Notes: generated by a model from the sequence alone, not told the origin. Numbered from the stretch's first letter, positions 35,639 to 45,079 are shown. The stretch: DNA of 64,000 bases from Leptothrix discophora (GCF_030705305.1 NZ_JAUZEE010000006.1:1-64000), one strand, 5' to 3'. Numbers and translations: made by a program.

Positions 35639-37170
35639 TGCGTCGCGGCAAGTCGACCGGACAGCGCCGCCATCGGCACGCCCGGTCCCGGATGCACCGT
35701 GCCGCCGGCCAGGAACAGTCCGGGCAGACGGGTCGTGTGGGCTGGCCGCTGGAAGCTCGCCCGCCAGCCCCGGCTGCTCGGGCCGTAGAGGGCGCCCAGG
35801 CTGCCCGGGTAGCGCTGCGCGAAATCGGTCGGCCGGGTCAGCCGCGGCGGCGCTCCGGTCGGCCGGACCGTCAGGCCTGAGCGGGCCAGCTGCTGCCACA
35901 TCGCTTGTTCGCATGCGGAGATCTCCTGTTCGCCCAGCGGGCGGTTGCCGAGCTGTGCCGGCGCATTGACCAGGCACATCAGGCGCTCGGGGCCGTTGGG
36001 GGCGGCGCTGTCGCGTCGGCCGTCGCGGTCCTGCGCACAGAGGTAGACCGTCGGCACCTCCGGCAGCCGACCGGCGGCGATGGCGTCGAACTCGCGCCGG
36101 TAGCCCTCGTTCTCCGGCGGGCTGAAGACGACGTTGTGGTGCGACGGCTGCCAGCGGCCGCCGATGTCCGCCTCGAGATGCCAGGTCAGCGCCGACAGAG
36201 ACTGCGGCAGCGCGGGCGCGCGACCCAGCGCGGCCTGCACGTCCGCGCCCAGCAGGCCCTGCTGCAGCGCGCGGGCGTCGCCGTTGAACAGCACCGCGTC
36301 GGCCATCAGCCGTTCGCCGCTGGCCAGCCGCACGCCACGGGCCCGGCCGCGTTCGACCAGGACCTCGGCGACCGCCTGGCCGCAATCGACCTGCACGCCC
36401 TGCCAGCGCGCCGCACGGTCCAGCGCCAGCGCCAGCGCATGCATGCCGCCGTCGAGCTGCCAGACCGACTCGCGCTCGACATGGGCGACCAGCATCAGCG
36501 TGGCCGGGGCTTCGAAGGGCGAGCTGCCGCAGTAGGTGGCATAGCGGCCGAACAGCTGGCGCAGGCGCGGGTCGTGGAAGTGGCGACCGAGTTCGTTCCA
36601 CAGGCTGCGGAAGGGCGAGATCGCGGCCAGCTCCGGCAGGTGGCGCCAGCCGACCCGCGCGGCCAGCGACAGCGGGTTGGGCCGGCTGCCCTGCAGGAAG
36701 GGCCGGTCCAGGGTCCGGAAGACGGCCGCTGAGCGGACGCAGAAACCGCGGTAGCGGGCCGCCTCGGCCGCGCCGGACAGCCGGCCGATCGCGTCGACGC
36801 TGGCCTCCAGGTCGGCCAGCAGGTCGAGCCGGTCGTCGCCCCAGGTGTGGCGGGCCAGCACCTCGCAGCGGCGCAGCGCGACACAGGCATCGAAGCGCAG
36901 GCCGAGCGCGTCGAACAGCGCGTCGAAGACCCAGCGCATGGTCAGCACGGTCGGGCCGGCATCGAGCTGCAGCGGCCCGACCGCGATGCGGCCGAGCTTG
37001 CCGCCGGGCTGTGCGGCCTGTTCCAGCACCCGCACCGACAGGCCCTGATGCGCCAGCAGCGCCGCCGCGCACAGGCCGCCCACGCCGGCGCCGATCACCA
37101 GGACCTGAGGGGTGCGGGTGCCTGGAAGGTGGGGAAGGCGGCGCGGGCTAGGCTGCATTGACGGGTTCAT
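35566..37170 (-). CDS. crtD: Carotenoid 3,4-desaturase (methoxyneurosporene dehydrogenase)
   Basis: FAD-dependent desaturase of about 534 residues, related to CrtI. It has the N-terminal motif VLVIGAGVGGLCAAALLAHQ, LDAGPTVLTMRWVFDALF, and the C-terminal FAD block LFLAGGTVHPGPGVPMAALSG. It introduces the 3,4 double bond after CrtC hydration. ATG 37170 or 37158 could start it; neither has a good ribosome site. The last 15 or so residues read through the crtC N-terminal region in another frame. It is divergent from crtE over a region with PpsR-like sites. Confidence 0.93.
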   Translation of the reverse strand: MNPSMQPSPRRLPHLPGTRTPQVLVIGAGVGGLCAAALLAHQGLSVRVLEQAAQPGGKLGRIAVGPLQLDAGPTVLTMRWVFDALFDALGLRFDACVALRRCEVLARHTWGDDRLDLLADLEASVDAIGRLSGAAEAARYRGFCVRSAAVFRTLDRPFLQGSRPNPLSLAARVGWRHLPELAAISPFRSLWNELGRHFHDPRLRQLFGRYATYCGSSPFEAPATLMLVAHVERESVWQLDGGMHALALALDRAARWQGVQVDCGQAVAEVLVERGRARGVRLASGERLMADAVLFNGDARALQQGLLGADVQAALGRAPALPQSLSALTWHLEADIGGRWQPSHHNVVFSPPENEGYRREFDAIAAGRLPEVPTVYLCAQDRDGRRDSAAPNGPERLMCLVNAPAQLGNRPLGEQEISACEQAMWQQLARSGLTVRPTGAPPRLTRPTDFAQRYPGSLGALYGPSSRGWRASFQRPAHTTRLPGLFLAGGTVHPGPGVPMAALSGRLAATQILADLASTSRSRPVAMPGGMSTP

Positions 37171-37176
37171 GAGCTG

Positions 37177-37194
37177 TGTCTATTCTTGGCGTCA
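37177..37194. promoter_or_regulatory. Possible weak PpsR site near the crtD start
   Basis: TGTCTATTCTTGGCGTCA keeps TGT-N12 and ends TCA instead of ACA, 26 bases from the perfect site at 37203. It may serve as the second half of a cooperative pair. Confidence 0.35.
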
Positions 37195-37202
37195 CAGATA
37201 AA

Positions 37203-37220
37203 TGTAAAGCCAAGCTGACA
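37203..37220. promoter_or_regulatory. PpsR/CrtJ operator between crtD and crtE
   Basis: TGTAAAGCCAAGCTGACA, a full TGT-N12-ACA match in the 105-bp divergent region. On the minus strand its TTTACA half could be a -35 element for crtD. Confidence 0.75.
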
Positions 37221-37275
37221 CTTCATGTGGTGCCCATCGGGGGCACCGGGAAGCGCCGGCCCATGAAAGGTTGTC

Positions 37276-38181
37276 ATGCCGACTCTGGACCGGATCGAGC
37301 GTGCCCTGCACGCCAGCCTGCAGGCCATCGAGGGGGCCGGCCGACCACCCCGGCTGGCCGCAGCGATGAACCATGCCGTCTTCCCCAGCGGCGCGCGCAT
37401 CCGCCCGCAGCTGGTGCTGGCAGTGGCCCGTGCCTGCGGCGAGGACGACCCGGCGCTGACCGACGCGGCCGCCGTCGCGGTCGAGCTGCTGCACTGCGCC
37501 TCGCTGGTCCACGACGACCTGCCGTGCTTCGACGATGCCGCCACCCGGCGCGGCCGGCCGTCGGTGCAGAAGGCCTACGGCGAGCGCCTGGCCGTGCTGG
37601 CCGGCGATGCGCTGATCGTCGCGGCCTTCGAGGCCCTGGGCCGTGCGACCGGCCAGCACGTCAGCCGCCTGCCGGCGCTGCTGGCCACGGTCTGCCGGGG
37701 CGTGGGCATGCCGCTGGGCATCGTCGCCGGGCAGGCCTGGGAATGCGAGCCGCAGGTCACGTTGCGCGACTACCAGCAGGCGAAGACGGGCGCGCTGTTC
37801 GCGGCCGCGACCATGGCCGGTGCGCTGTCTGCGGGTGAGCGCCCGGAGCCCTGGCGGGCGCTGGGCGAGCGGCTGGGCCAGGCCTACCAGGTGGCCGACG
37901 ACATCCGCGACGTGGTCGGCGATGCCCAGGCGCTGGGCAAGCCGGTGCACCGCGACATCGCGCTGGACCGGCCCAGCATGACGCGCGAGCTGGGCCTCGA
38001 CGGCGCGCTGGCCGAGTTCCACCGCCTGATGGACGAGACCGAGGCCGCCGTGCCGGTCTGCCCGGGTGCGGCCGGCTTCCGCGCCCTGATCCGCCACGAG
38101 GCCCGCCGGCTGGTGCCCAGCGACCTCGGCGCCATCGTCCGGATCGAGCCCCTGCCGCTGCTGCACGTGCAGGCGGCCTGA
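37276..38181 (+). CDS. crtE: Geranylgeranyl diphosphate synthase
   Basis: Polyprenyl synthase of 301 residues that makes the C20 precursor for both carotenoids and the bacteriochlorophyll tail. The first Asp-rich motif is VHDDLPCFDD and the second DDIRDVVGD, with GKPVHRDIALDRPS between it and the C-terminus. ATG 37276 follows AAAGG. It heads the crtEF-bchCXYZ-puf plus-strand run and is divergent from crtD. Confidence 0.95.
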   Translation: MPTLDRIERALHASLQAIEGAGRPPRLAAAMNHAVFPSGARIRPQLVLAVARACGEDDPALTDAAAVAVELLHCASLVHDDLPCFDDAATRRGRPSVQKAYGERLAVLAGDALIVAAFEALGRATGQHVSRLPALLATVCRGVGMPLGIVAGQAWECEPQVTLRDYQQAKTGALFAAATMAGALSAGERPEPWRALGERLGQAYQVADDIRDVVGDAQALGKPVHRDIALDRPSMTRELGLDGALAEFHRLMDETEAAVPVCPGAAGFRALIRHEARRLVPSDLGAIVRIEPLPLLHVQAA

Positions 38182-38194
38182 CACGGCCCGCGCG

Positions 38195-39433
38195 GTGTCC
38201 GCCTTGACGTGGCGCGACGTCTGGCCGCAGTGGCGCGACCGCCTGCTGGCCCGCGACGACGTGCGCCGCTGGGCCGAGGCGCTGCCGCTGACGCGCTGGA
38301 TTGCACGCCGCCGCGCCCGCCAGGTCTTCGACCTGATGGCGGGATTCGTCTACACGCAGGTGCTGCTGGCCTGCGTCCGGCTGGGCCTGTTCGAGCACCT
38401 GCTGGCCGAAGGGCCGCAGCCGCTGGACCGGCTGGCGCGCGCGCTGGACCTGCCCGAGGACGGCTGCGACCGGCTGCTGCGGGCGGCCCGTTCGCTGGGC
38501 CTGCTCGAACGCCGCAGCGGCGATCGCTGGGGCCTGGGCCCGCTGGGCCTGCCGCTGGCGACCGATGCCGGGCTGCGCGCCCTGGTGCTGCACCACGCTG
38601 CCCTGTACCGGGACCTGGACGACCCGGTGGCCCGCCTGCGCGGTGACGCGCCGCCCGGCGAACTCGCGCGCTTCTGGCCCTATGCCGGCCAGCCCGGCCG
38701 GGACGGCGGGGCGCAGGCGGCCGGTGCCTATTCCGCCTTGATGGCGGCCACGCAACCCATGGTGGCCGCGCAGGTGCTGCAGGCCCATCCGGTCGGCCGG
38801 CACCGTCGCCTGCTGGACGTGGGCGGCGGCGAGGGCGCCTTCGCCGAACAGGCGGCGGCCCGTGCGCCGGGCCTGCAGGTCGAGGTGTTCGACCTGCCGG
38901 ACGTGGCCGAGCGGGCCCGCCAGCGGCTGGCGCGGGCCGGTCTGGCCGGGCGCAGCCGGGTCTGGCCCGGCAGCTTCCTGCACGACCCGCTGCCCGCCGG
39001 TGCCGACCTGGTGACGCTGTTGCGCGTGGTCCACGACCACGACGACGCGGCGGTGGTCCAGCTGCTGCGCGCGGTGCGGGCCTGCCTGGCACCCGGCGGC
39101 CGCCTGCTGCTGGCCGAGCCCATGGCCGGCACGCCTGGCGCGGACGCGATGGGCGACGCCTACTTCGGTTTCTACCTGCTGGCGATGGGGCAGGGCCGGC
39201 CACGACCGGTCGAACGCCTGGAGGCGCTGCTGCACGAGGCCGGCTTCGGCCGCGTGCGCCGGCTCGCCACCCGCATGCCGATGCTGGTGCAGGTCCTGGT
39301 CGCCGAGGTCGGCGACGCGGTGCGAACGGCCGATGCCCAGTCGGTCGGTGTCCGTTCTGCCGGTGTCAGGTCGGCCGGTGTCGCGCCGAAAGCACACCGT
39401 TCGGTTCCGATACCCAGGGAAAACCAAGTGTAA
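38195..39433 (+). CDS. crtF: Hydroxyneurosporene O-methyltransferase
   Basis: SAM-dependent methyltransferase (412 residues) that forms the 1-methoxy group of spheroidene- or spirilloxanthin-type carotenoids. An N-terminal dimerisation/winged-helix region (FDLMAGFVYTQVLLACVRLGLFEHLL) is followed by the SAM motif LLDVGGGEGAFAEQAAARAP and the active-site block LLRVVHDHDD. It begins with GTG, 14 bases after crtE; no ATG is available. A C-terminal extension of about 35 residues with a VRSAG-VRSAG repeat follows the normal domain end, and its coding DNA runs into the bchC operator. Confidence 0.93.
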   Translation: MSALTWRDVWPQWRDRLLARDDVRRWAEALPLTRWIARRRARQVFDLMAGFVYTQVLLACVRLGLFEHLLAEGPQPLDRLARALDLPEDGCDRLLRAARSLGLLERRSGDRWGLGPLGLPLATDAGLRALVLHHAALYRDLDDPVARLRGDAPPGELARFWPYAGQPGRDGGAQAAGAYSALMAATQPMVAAQVLQAHPVGRHRRLLDVGGGEGAFAEQAAARAPGLQVEVFDLPDVAERARQRLARAGLAGRSRVWPGSFLHDPLPAGADLVTLLRVVHDHDDAAVVQLLRAVRACLAPGGRLLLAEPMAGTPGADAMGDAYFGFYLLAMGQGRPRPVERLEALLHEAGFGRVRRLATRMPMLVQVLVAEVGDAVRTADAQSVGVRSAGVRSAGVAPKAHRSVPIPRENQV

Positions 39434-39446
39434 ATTTAGCTTGACG
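39429..39446. promoter_or_regulatory. PpsR/CrtJ-type operator upstream of bchC
   Basis: TGTAAATTTAGCTTGACG (TGT-N12-ACG). It overlaps the last codons of crtF and supplies the -35 hexamer of a plausible bchC promoter. Confidence 0.7.
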
Positions 39447-39468
39447 TTGTGTGACGTCAGCCTAGGAT
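39441..39468 (+). promoter_or_regulatory. Predicted internal promoter for bchC
   Basis: TTGACG (39441-39446), a 16-base spacer, then TAGGAT (39463-39468). Initiation near 39475 would give a leader of about 60 bases before the bchC ATG. Internal promoters before bchC are known in Rhodobacter crtEF-bchCXYZ-puf superoperons. Confidence 0.5.
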
Positions 39469-39534
39469 GACATCCATGGACGAGACACCGATCACACCCC
39501 TGCCGACGGGCATGCACCGCCGAGGAGCGCACGC

Positions 39535-40488
39535 ATGAACACCCAGGCCGTCGTGATCGATCGTCCGGAACACCTGCAACTGGCACGACTGCACCTGCCC
39601 CCGGCCGAGCCGGAGGACGTCGTGGTCGAGGTCGAGTGGAGCGGCATCTCCACCGGCACCGAACGCCTGATCTGGACCGGCCGCATGCCGATGTTTCCGG
39701 GCATGGGCTATCCGCTGGTGCCGGGCTACGAGGCGGTCGGCCGGGTCATCGAGGTCGGTGCCCGCAGCGACCTGCGGCTCGGCCAGCGCGTCTTCGTGCC
39801 GGGTGCCCGCTGCTTCGGCGAGGTGCGCGGCCTGTTCGGCGCCTCGGCCTCGCGTCTGGTGGTGCCGGGCCCGCGCGTCGTGCCGGTGGCCGACTCGCTG
39901 GGCGCCGACGCGGTGCTGATCGCGCTGGCCGCGACGGCCTATCACAGCGTCTCCGGCGGTGGCCTGGGTGCCCCGCACACGCCCCCCGACCTGATCGTCG
40001 GCCACGGCGTGCTGGGCCGCCTGCTGGCGCGCCTGAACGTCGCCGCCGGCCACACCGGCTTCACGGTCTGGGAGACCCAGCCGGCACGCCAGGGCGGTGC
40101 CCTGGGCTACCAGGTCATCTCGCCCGAGGACGACCCGCGGCGCGACTACCACGCGATCTACGACGTCAGCGGTGACGCCGGCCTGCTCGACACGCTGATC
40201 GCGCGCCTGGCGCCCGGTGGCGAGGTGGTGCTGGCCGGCTTCTATGCCGCGCCGCTGAGCCTGAGCTTTCCGCCAGCCTTCATGCGCGAGGCCCGCATCC
40301 GCGTGGCCGCCGAATGGAAGCGCCCCGACCTCCTGGCCGTGCAGCAGCTGCTGCAGGACGGCCGGCTGGATCTGCGCGGCCTGATCACCCACCAGGAGCG
40401 TGCCGAGCACGCCGGGTCGGCCTACCAGCAGGCGTTCACGGACGCCGGCTGCCTGAAGATGGTTCTGGACTGGAGACACGCCGCATGA
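39535..40488 (+). CDS. bchC: 3-hydroxyethyl bacteriochlorophyllide a dehydrogenase
   Basis: Medium-chain dehydrogenase-like protein of 317 residues that oxidises the 3-hydroxyethyl group (made by BchF) to 3-acetyl. The N-terminal GroES-like half has WSGISTGTERLIWTGRMP and PLVPGYEAVGRV; a nucleotide-binding region follows (LIVGHGVLGRLLARL). The stop overlaps bchX by four bases (ATGA). Confidence 0.96.
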   Translation: MNTQAVVIDRPEHLQLARLHLPPAEPEDVVVEVEWSGISTGTERLIWTGRMPMFPGMGYPLVPGYEAVGRVIEVGARSDLRLGQRVFVPGARCFGEVRGLFGASASRLVVPGPRVVPVADSLGADAVLIALAATAYHSVSGGGLGAPHTPPDLIVGHGVLGRLLARLNVAAGHTGFTVWETQPARQGGALGYQVISPEDDPRRDYHAIYDVSGDAGLLDTLIARLAPGGEVVLAGFYAAPLSLSFPPAFMREARIRVAAEWKRPDLLAVQQLLQDGRLDLRGLITHQERAEHAGSAYQQAFTDAGCLKMVLDWRHAA

Positions 40489-41507
40489 GCACCACGACCC
40501 TCCCGGCAGAGGCGCCGGTGCGCTTCATGCAACTGCGCAGCGAAGACCTGCGCGCCGAAGCCGCGATCGAGCCCGATGCCCCATCCGGCGCGCCGGTCAC
40601 CAAGGCCACGCAGATCATCGCGATCTACGGCAAGGGCGGCATCGGCAAGAGCTTCACGCTCGCCAACCTCAGCTACATGATGGCCCAGCAGGGCAAGAAG
40701 GTCCTGCTGATCGGCTGCGACCCGAAGAGCGACACCACCAGCCTGCTGTTCGGCGGCAAGGCCTGCCCGACCATCATCGAGACGAGTTCGCGCAAGAAGC
40801 TGGCCGGCGAGCCGGTCTCGATCGGCGACGTCTGCTTCAAGCGCGACGGCGTCTTCGCGATGGAACTCGGCGGCCCCGAGGTCGGCCGCGGCTGCGGCGG
40901 GCGCGGGATCATCCACGGCTTCGAGACGCTGGAGAAGCTCGGCTTCCACGACTGGGGCTTCGACTACGTGCTGCTGGACTTCCTCGGCGACGTGGTCTGC
41001 GGCGGCTTCGGCCTGCCGATCGCCCGCGACATGTGCCAGAAGGTCATCGTGGTCGGCTCCAACGACCTGCAGAGCCTGTACGTGGCCAACAACGTCTGCA
41101 GCGCGGTCGAGTACTTCCGCAAGCTCGGCGGCAACGTCGGCGTGGCCGGCATGGTCATCAACAAGGACGACGGCACCGGCGAGGCCGCGGCCTTCGCCGC
41201 GAACGCCGGCATCCCCGTGCTGGCCGCGATCCCGGCCAACGACGACATCCGCCGCAAGAGCGCCAGCTACGAGATCGTCGGCCGACCTGGCACGGAATGG
41301 GCGTCGCTGTTCGAGACGCTCGCCACCAACGTTGCCACCGCGCCGCCGATGCGGCCGCGGCCGCAGACGCAGGACCAGCTGCTCGGCCTGTTCTCGGCCG
41401 AATCGACCGGCCGCAACTTCGTCATGGAGCCGGCGACGACCTTCGACATGGTCGGTCGCCACGACACCATCCGCCCCAGCCTCGAAGTCGTCTACGACGC
41501 CTCGTGA
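40485..41507 (+). CDS. bchX: Chlorophyllide a oxidoreductase, iron-sulfur ATPase subunit
   Basis: NifH-like subunit (340 residues) of the reductase that converts ring B of chlorophyllide to the bacteriochlorin. Walker A is [11 protein letters not shown], with Phe after Ser as usual for BchX. The cluster Cys are in GRGCGGRG and DVVCGGFGLP. It is coupled to bchC at the start and shares one base with bchY (TGATG). It is a paralogue of BchL encoded at 10352-11254. Confidence 0.96.
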   Translation: MSTTTLPAEAPVRFMQLRSEDLRAEAAIEPDAPSGAPVTKATQIIAIYGKGGIGKSFTLANLSYMMAQQGKKVLLIGCDPKSDTTSLLFGGKACPTIIETSSRKKLAGEPVSIGDVCFKRDGVFAMELGGPEVGRGCGGRGIIHGFETLEKLGFHDWGFDYVLLDFLGDVVCGGFGLPIARDMCQKVIVVGSNDLQSLYVANNVCSAVEYFRKLGGNVGVAGMVINKDDGTGEAAAFAANAGIPVLAAIPANDDIRRKSASYEIVGRPGTEWASLFETLATNVATAPPMRPRPQTQDQLLGLFSAESTGRNFVMEPATTFDMVGRHDTIRPSLEVVYDAS

Positions 41508-43075
41508 TGAGCGCCGACACCACACCCGCCCCGGCCGCTGCCCAGCCGGCCACAGGCTCATTGCATGAGCCTGTCGACGGCCTCGGCTGCCATGCCGGCG
41601 CCGACACGCTGCGCAGCGCCGCCCAGGCCGCCGGCAAGGGCGAGTTGCTGGCCCAGTACGCGGCCGACTACCCGCGCGCTGCGGCCGCCGGTCCGCACGA
41701 CCAGCCGCAGAGCATGTGCCCGGCCTTCGGCGCGCTGCGGGTGGGTCTGCGCATGCGCCGCACCGAGACCATCCTGAGCGGCTCGGCCTGCTGCGTCTAC
41801 GGCCTGACCTTCACCTCGCACTTCTACGGCGCGCGCCGCAGCGTGGGCTACGTGCCCTTCAACAGCGAGAGCCTGGTGACCGGCAAGCTGTTCGAGGACA
41901 TCCGCGACGCGGTCCATGCGCAGGCCGATCCGGCCAAGCTCGACGCGCTGGTCGTCATCAACCTGTGCGTGCCCAGCGCGAGCGGCGTGCCGCTGCAGCT
42001 GCTGCCCAAGGCGATCAACGGCGTACGCATCATCGGCATCGACGTGCCCGGCTTCGGCGTGCCCACCCATGCCGAGGCCAAGGACGTGCTGGCCGGCGCG
42101 ATGCTGCGCTATGCCCGCGCCGAGGCCGAGACCGGCCCGGTCGCCGCGCCGCAAGGCTGGCGCGAGCGCCAGGTGCCGGGCCGCCGCAGCGTGACGCTGC
42201 TGGGCGAGCTGTTCCCGGCCGATCCGATGGTCATCGCCCAGCTGCTCGAACCGATGGGCCTGGCCGCCGGGCCGACCGTGCCGACGCGCGAATGGCGCGA
42301 GCTCTACACCGCGCTGGATGGCGCGGTGGTGGCCGCCATCCACCCGTTCTACACCGCCAGCGTGCGCGAGTTCCAGGCGGCGGGCCGGCCGATCGTGCCG
42401 TCCGCCCCGGTCGGCCACGACGGCACCGAGGCCTGGCTGCAGGCGATCGGCGAGGCGGCTGGCGTGGACCAGGTCTCGATCGACGTGGCCAAGGCCCGCG
42501 TGCTGCCGGTGATCCGCGCGGTGCTGGCGAAGTCGCCGATCCACGGCCGCATCACGCTGAGCGGCTACGAAGGCTCCGAACTGCTCGTCGCCCGCCTGCT
42601 GATCGAGAGCGGCGCGGAGGTGCCCTATGTCGGCACCGCCTGCCCGCACACGCCCTGGTCCGAGCCGGACCGCGCCTGGCTGGCCGCACGCGGCGTGCAG
42701 GTGCAGTACCGCGCCACGCTGGAACAGGACATCGCCGCGATCGAGCGTCACCGGCCCGACCTGGCCATCGGCACGACGCCGGTGGTGCAGCACGCCAAGG
42801 AACGCGCGCTGCCGGCGCTGTACTTCACCAACCTCATCTCGGCCCGGCCGCTGATGGGGCCGGCTGGCGCCGGTTCGCTGGCCCAGGTCATCAACGCCGC
42901 GATCGGCAACCGTGGCCGCTTCGAGCGCATGCGCGAGTTCTTCGGCGATGCCGGCCAGGGCGATCGGGCCGGTGTCTGGACCGACACGCCGGTGCTGCAC
43001 CCCGAGTTCCGCGCCGAGACGCGTCGCCAGGTCATCCGCATCCAGAAGCGCCGCAAGGCCGAGGAGATGCTGTGA
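41507..43075 (+). CDS. bchY: Chlorophyllide a oxidoreductase subunit Y
   Basis: NifD/K-like catalytic subunit of 522 residues pairing with BchZ. Cys ligands are visible in [21 protein letters not shown] and NLCVPSASG. The N-terminal 30 residues are a Pro/Ala-rich extension. The start and stop each share one base with the neighbouring genes (TGATG at both ends), indicating tight translational coupling of bchX-Y-Z. Confidence 0.96.
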   Translation: MSADTTPAPAAAQPATGSLHEPVDGLGCHAGADTLRSAAQAAGKGELLAQYAADYPRAAAAGPHDQPQSMCPAFGALRVGLRMRRTETILSGSACCVYGLTFTSHFYGARRSVGYVPFNSESLVTGKLFEDIRDAVHAQADPAKLDALVVINLCVPSASGVPLQLLPKAINGVRIIGIDVPGFGVPTHAEAKDVLAGAMLRYARAEAETGPVAAPQGWRERQVPGRRSVTLLGELFPADPMVIAQLLEPMGLAAGPTVPTREWRELYTALDGAVVAAIHPFYTASVREFQAAGRPIVPSAPVGHDGTEAWLQAIGEAAGVDQVSIDVAKARVLPVIRAVLAKSPIHGRITLSGYEGSELLVARLLIESGAEVPYVGTACPHTPWSEPDRAWLAARGVQVQYRATLEQDIAAIERHRPDLAIGTTPVVQHAKERALPALYFTNLISARPLMGPAGAGSLAQVINAAIGNRGRFERMREFFGDAGQGDRAGVWTDTPVLHPEFRAETRRQVIRIQKRRKAEEML

Positions 43076-44556
43076 TGGTCATCGACCACGACCGGGCCGG
43101 CGGCTACTGGGGCGCCGTCTACGTCTTCACCGCGATCAAGGGCCTGCAGGTCGTCATCGACGGTCCGGTGGGCTGCGAGAACCTGCCGGTGACCTCGGTG
43201 CTGCACTACACCGACGCGCTGCCGCCGCATGAGCTGCCCATCGTCGTCACCGGCCTGGCCGAGGAACAGCTCGGCCGCGAGGGCACCGAGGGCAGCATGA
43301 AGCGCGCCCACGCGGTGCTGGACCCGGACCTGCCGGCGGTGGTCGTGACCGGCTCGATCGCCGAGATGATCGGCGGCGGCGTGACGCCCGAGGGCACCAC
43401 GATTGCCCGCTTCCTGCCGCGCACCATCGACGAGGACCAGTGGCAATGCGCCAACCGCGCGCTGCTGTGGCTGTGGACCGAGCACGGCCCCGGCCGGCAT
43501 GTCCCGAAGCGCCAGCCCTTTGCCGAACGGCCGGCCGGCGAGAAGCCGCGCGTCAACCTGATCGGCCCGAGCTACGGCGTCTTCAACGGCCCGAGCGACG
43601 CGCACGAGATCCGTCGCCTGGTCGAGGGCATCGGGGCCGAGGTCAACCTCGTCTTCCCGCTCGGCAGCCACCTGGTCGACGTGCCGAAGCTGGCCGATGC
43701 CGACGTCAACATCTGCCTCTACCGCGAGTACGGCCGTCTGCTGTGCGAGGCGCTGGAGCGGCCCTACCTGCAGGCGCCCATCGGCCTGCACAGCACGACC
43801 GCCTTCCTGCGCCAGCTTGGCGAGCTGCTGCACCTGGACCCGGAACCCTTCATCGAGCGCGAGAAGCACACCACGATCAAGCCGATCTGGGACCTCTGGC
43901 GCTCGGTCACGCAGGACTTCTTCGGCACCGCGAGCTTCGCCATCGTCGCCAGCGAGACCTACACCCGCGGCGTGCGCCATTTCCTGGAAGACGAGCTGGG
44001 CCTGCCCTGCCGCTTCGCGATCGCCCGCAAGCCCGGCGAGAAGACCGACCACGCGGCGGTGCGCGCGCTGGTCCACGGCAGCACGCCGCTGGTGCTCTAC
44101 GGCAGCGTCAACGAACGCATGTACCTGGCCGAGCTGGCCGGGCAGGGACCGATGCGGCCGACCTACATCGCCGCGAGCTTCCCCGGCGCGGTGATCCGCC
44201 GCGCCACCGGCACGCCCTTCATGGGCTATGCCGGTGCGACGTACCTGGTGCAGGAGTTCTGCAACGCGCTGTTCGATGCGCTGTTCCACATCCTGCCGCT
44301 GGCCACCGACATGGACCGCGCCGCGCCGACGCCCGCCCGGGCCTTGCCCGAGCTGGTCTGGAGCGACGAGGCGAGAGAGCTGCTCGACGAGCTGCTGGAG
44401 GCCCAGCCGGTGCTGGTGCGCATCTCGGCCGCTCGCCGGTTGCGTGACCAGGCCGAGGCCGCCGCACGCGCCGAAGGTGCCGCCGCCGTGCAGGTCACCC
44501 ACCTCGAGGGCCGCACGCGCCAGATGGCGGCGGCGGTGCTCGGGACGCTGGCCTGA
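43075..44556 (+). CDS. bchZ: Chlorophyllide a oxidoreductase subunit Z
   Basis: Second NifK-like subunit, 493 residues, starting [20 protein letters not shown], the standard BchZ N-terminus. The [18 protein letters not shown] block carries the cluster Cys. Together with BchX and BchY it produces 3-vinyl bacteriochlorophyllide. The gene is followed by a 105-base leader and pufB. The puf promoter may lie within the bchZ 3' end, as in Rhodobacter, but no promoter is clear enough to call. Confidence 0.96.
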   Translation: MVIDHDRAGGYWGAVYVFTAIKGLQVVIDGPVGCENLPVTSVLHYTDALPPHELPIVVTGLAEEQLGREGTEGSMKRAHAVLDPDLPAVVVTGSIAEMIGGGVTPEGTTIARFLPRTIDEDQWQCANRALLWLWTEHGPGRHVPKRQPFAERPAGEKPRVNLIGPSYGVFNGPSDAHEIRRLVEGIGAEVNLVFPLGSHLVDVPKLADADVNICLYREYGRLLCEALERPYLQAPIGLHSTTAFLRQLGELLHLDPEPFIEREKHTTIKPIWDLWRSVTQDFFGTASFAIVASETYTRGVRHFLEDELGLPCRFAIARKPGEKTDHAAVRALVHGSTPLVLYGSVNERMYLAELAGQGPMRPTYIAASFPGAVIRRATGTPFMGYAGATYLVQEFCNALFDALFHILPLATDMDRAAPTPARALPELVWSDEARELLDELLEAQPVLVRISAARRLRDQAEAAARAEGAAAVQVTHLEGRTRQMAAAVLGTLA

Positions 44557-44582
44557 GGGCCACGAGAGACGAAGGTTTGCCG

Positions 44583-44624
44583 GGGATCAGCCCTGGTGAT
44601 CCCAGCCGCGCGGGAGATGCGCGG
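44583..44624 (+). promoter_or_regulatory. Two stem-loops in the pufB 5' leader
   Basis: GGGATCA-gccctgg-TGATCCC (44583-44603) is a perfect 7-bp stem, directly followed by CCGCGC-gggagat-GCGCGG (44606-44624). Both lie between bchZ and the pufB ribosome site. They could protect the abundant puf messages from 5' decay or end bchZ transcription. Confidence 0.5.
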
Positions 44625-44661
44625 TGTCGGCCGCAAGGCCACTGATCGAGGAGAGATCGCT

Positions 44662-44811
44662 ATGGCTGAGGAAAGGAAAGGCTCGTTGTCCGGGCTGACC
44701 GAGAACGAGGCCCGGGAATTCCACGGCATCTTCATGTCCAGCTTCATCGGCTTCACGGCGATCGCCGTCGTGGCCCATGTGCTGGTCTGGATGTGGCGTC
44801 CCTGGCTGTGA
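44662..44811 (+). CDS. pufB: Light-harvesting 1 beta polypeptide
   Basis: LH1 beta antenna polypeptide of 49 residues. One membrane helix carries the two conserved His: H21 (position -18) and H39 (position 0, the bacteriochlorophyll ligand). The WRPW cluster ends the helix. ATG 44662 follows GAGGAGA; an earlier in-frame ATG (44596) would add a non-family extension and is not used. It is the first puf gene and is followed by an unusual 75-residue ORF before pufA. Confidence 0.97.
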   Translation: MAEERKGSLSGLTENEAREFHGIFMSSFIGFTAIAVVAHVLVWMWRPWL

Positions 44812-44840
44812 GTCTTTGAACCAGCGCTGAAGGAACCGTC

Positions 44841-45068
44841 ATGACCCAGCAGTTCACCACCCTGTCCCAGGCGGGACACACCCTGCACGACAGCCTTGCC
44901 AACCAGGCGTTGTTCATCCTGAGTTTCAGTGTCGTGTTCTGTGTGGCCATTGCCGCGCAGCTGTTGTTTGTCCGCTGGCGCAGCTGGTTCCCCGGCGCAG
45001 AGAGCGAGAAATCGCTGATCAAGGGTGTCCGGGCGGGTGTCTACACCTTCCTGTCGCACCTCAACTAG
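44841..45068 (+). CDS. LH1 beta-like single-helix protein with Gln replacing both His (novel puf ORF)
   Basis: 75-residue protein with its own AAGGA ribosome site, 29 bases after pufB and 11 before pufA. One membrane helix spans about residues 23-44 and ends WRSWFPG. Aligned on WRSW/WRPW without gaps, Q40 falls on the bacteriochlorophyll-ligating H39 of PufB and Q22 on H21, with the same 18-residue spacing and the same six residues to the first Trp. A 25-residue tail (ending VYTFLSHLN) has no counterpart in PufB. Codons are less GC-biased (ttg, ttt, agt) than neighbours. It may be a divergent antenna paralogue without normal pigment binding, or an accessory core subunit comparable in role to PufX or protein W. 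The homology is inferred. Confidence 0.8.
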   Translation: MTQQFTTLSQAGHTLHDSLANQALFILSFSVVFCVAIAAQLLFVRWRSWFPGAESEKSLIKGVRAGVYTFLSHLN

Positions 45069-45079
45069 GAGAAGAAAGC

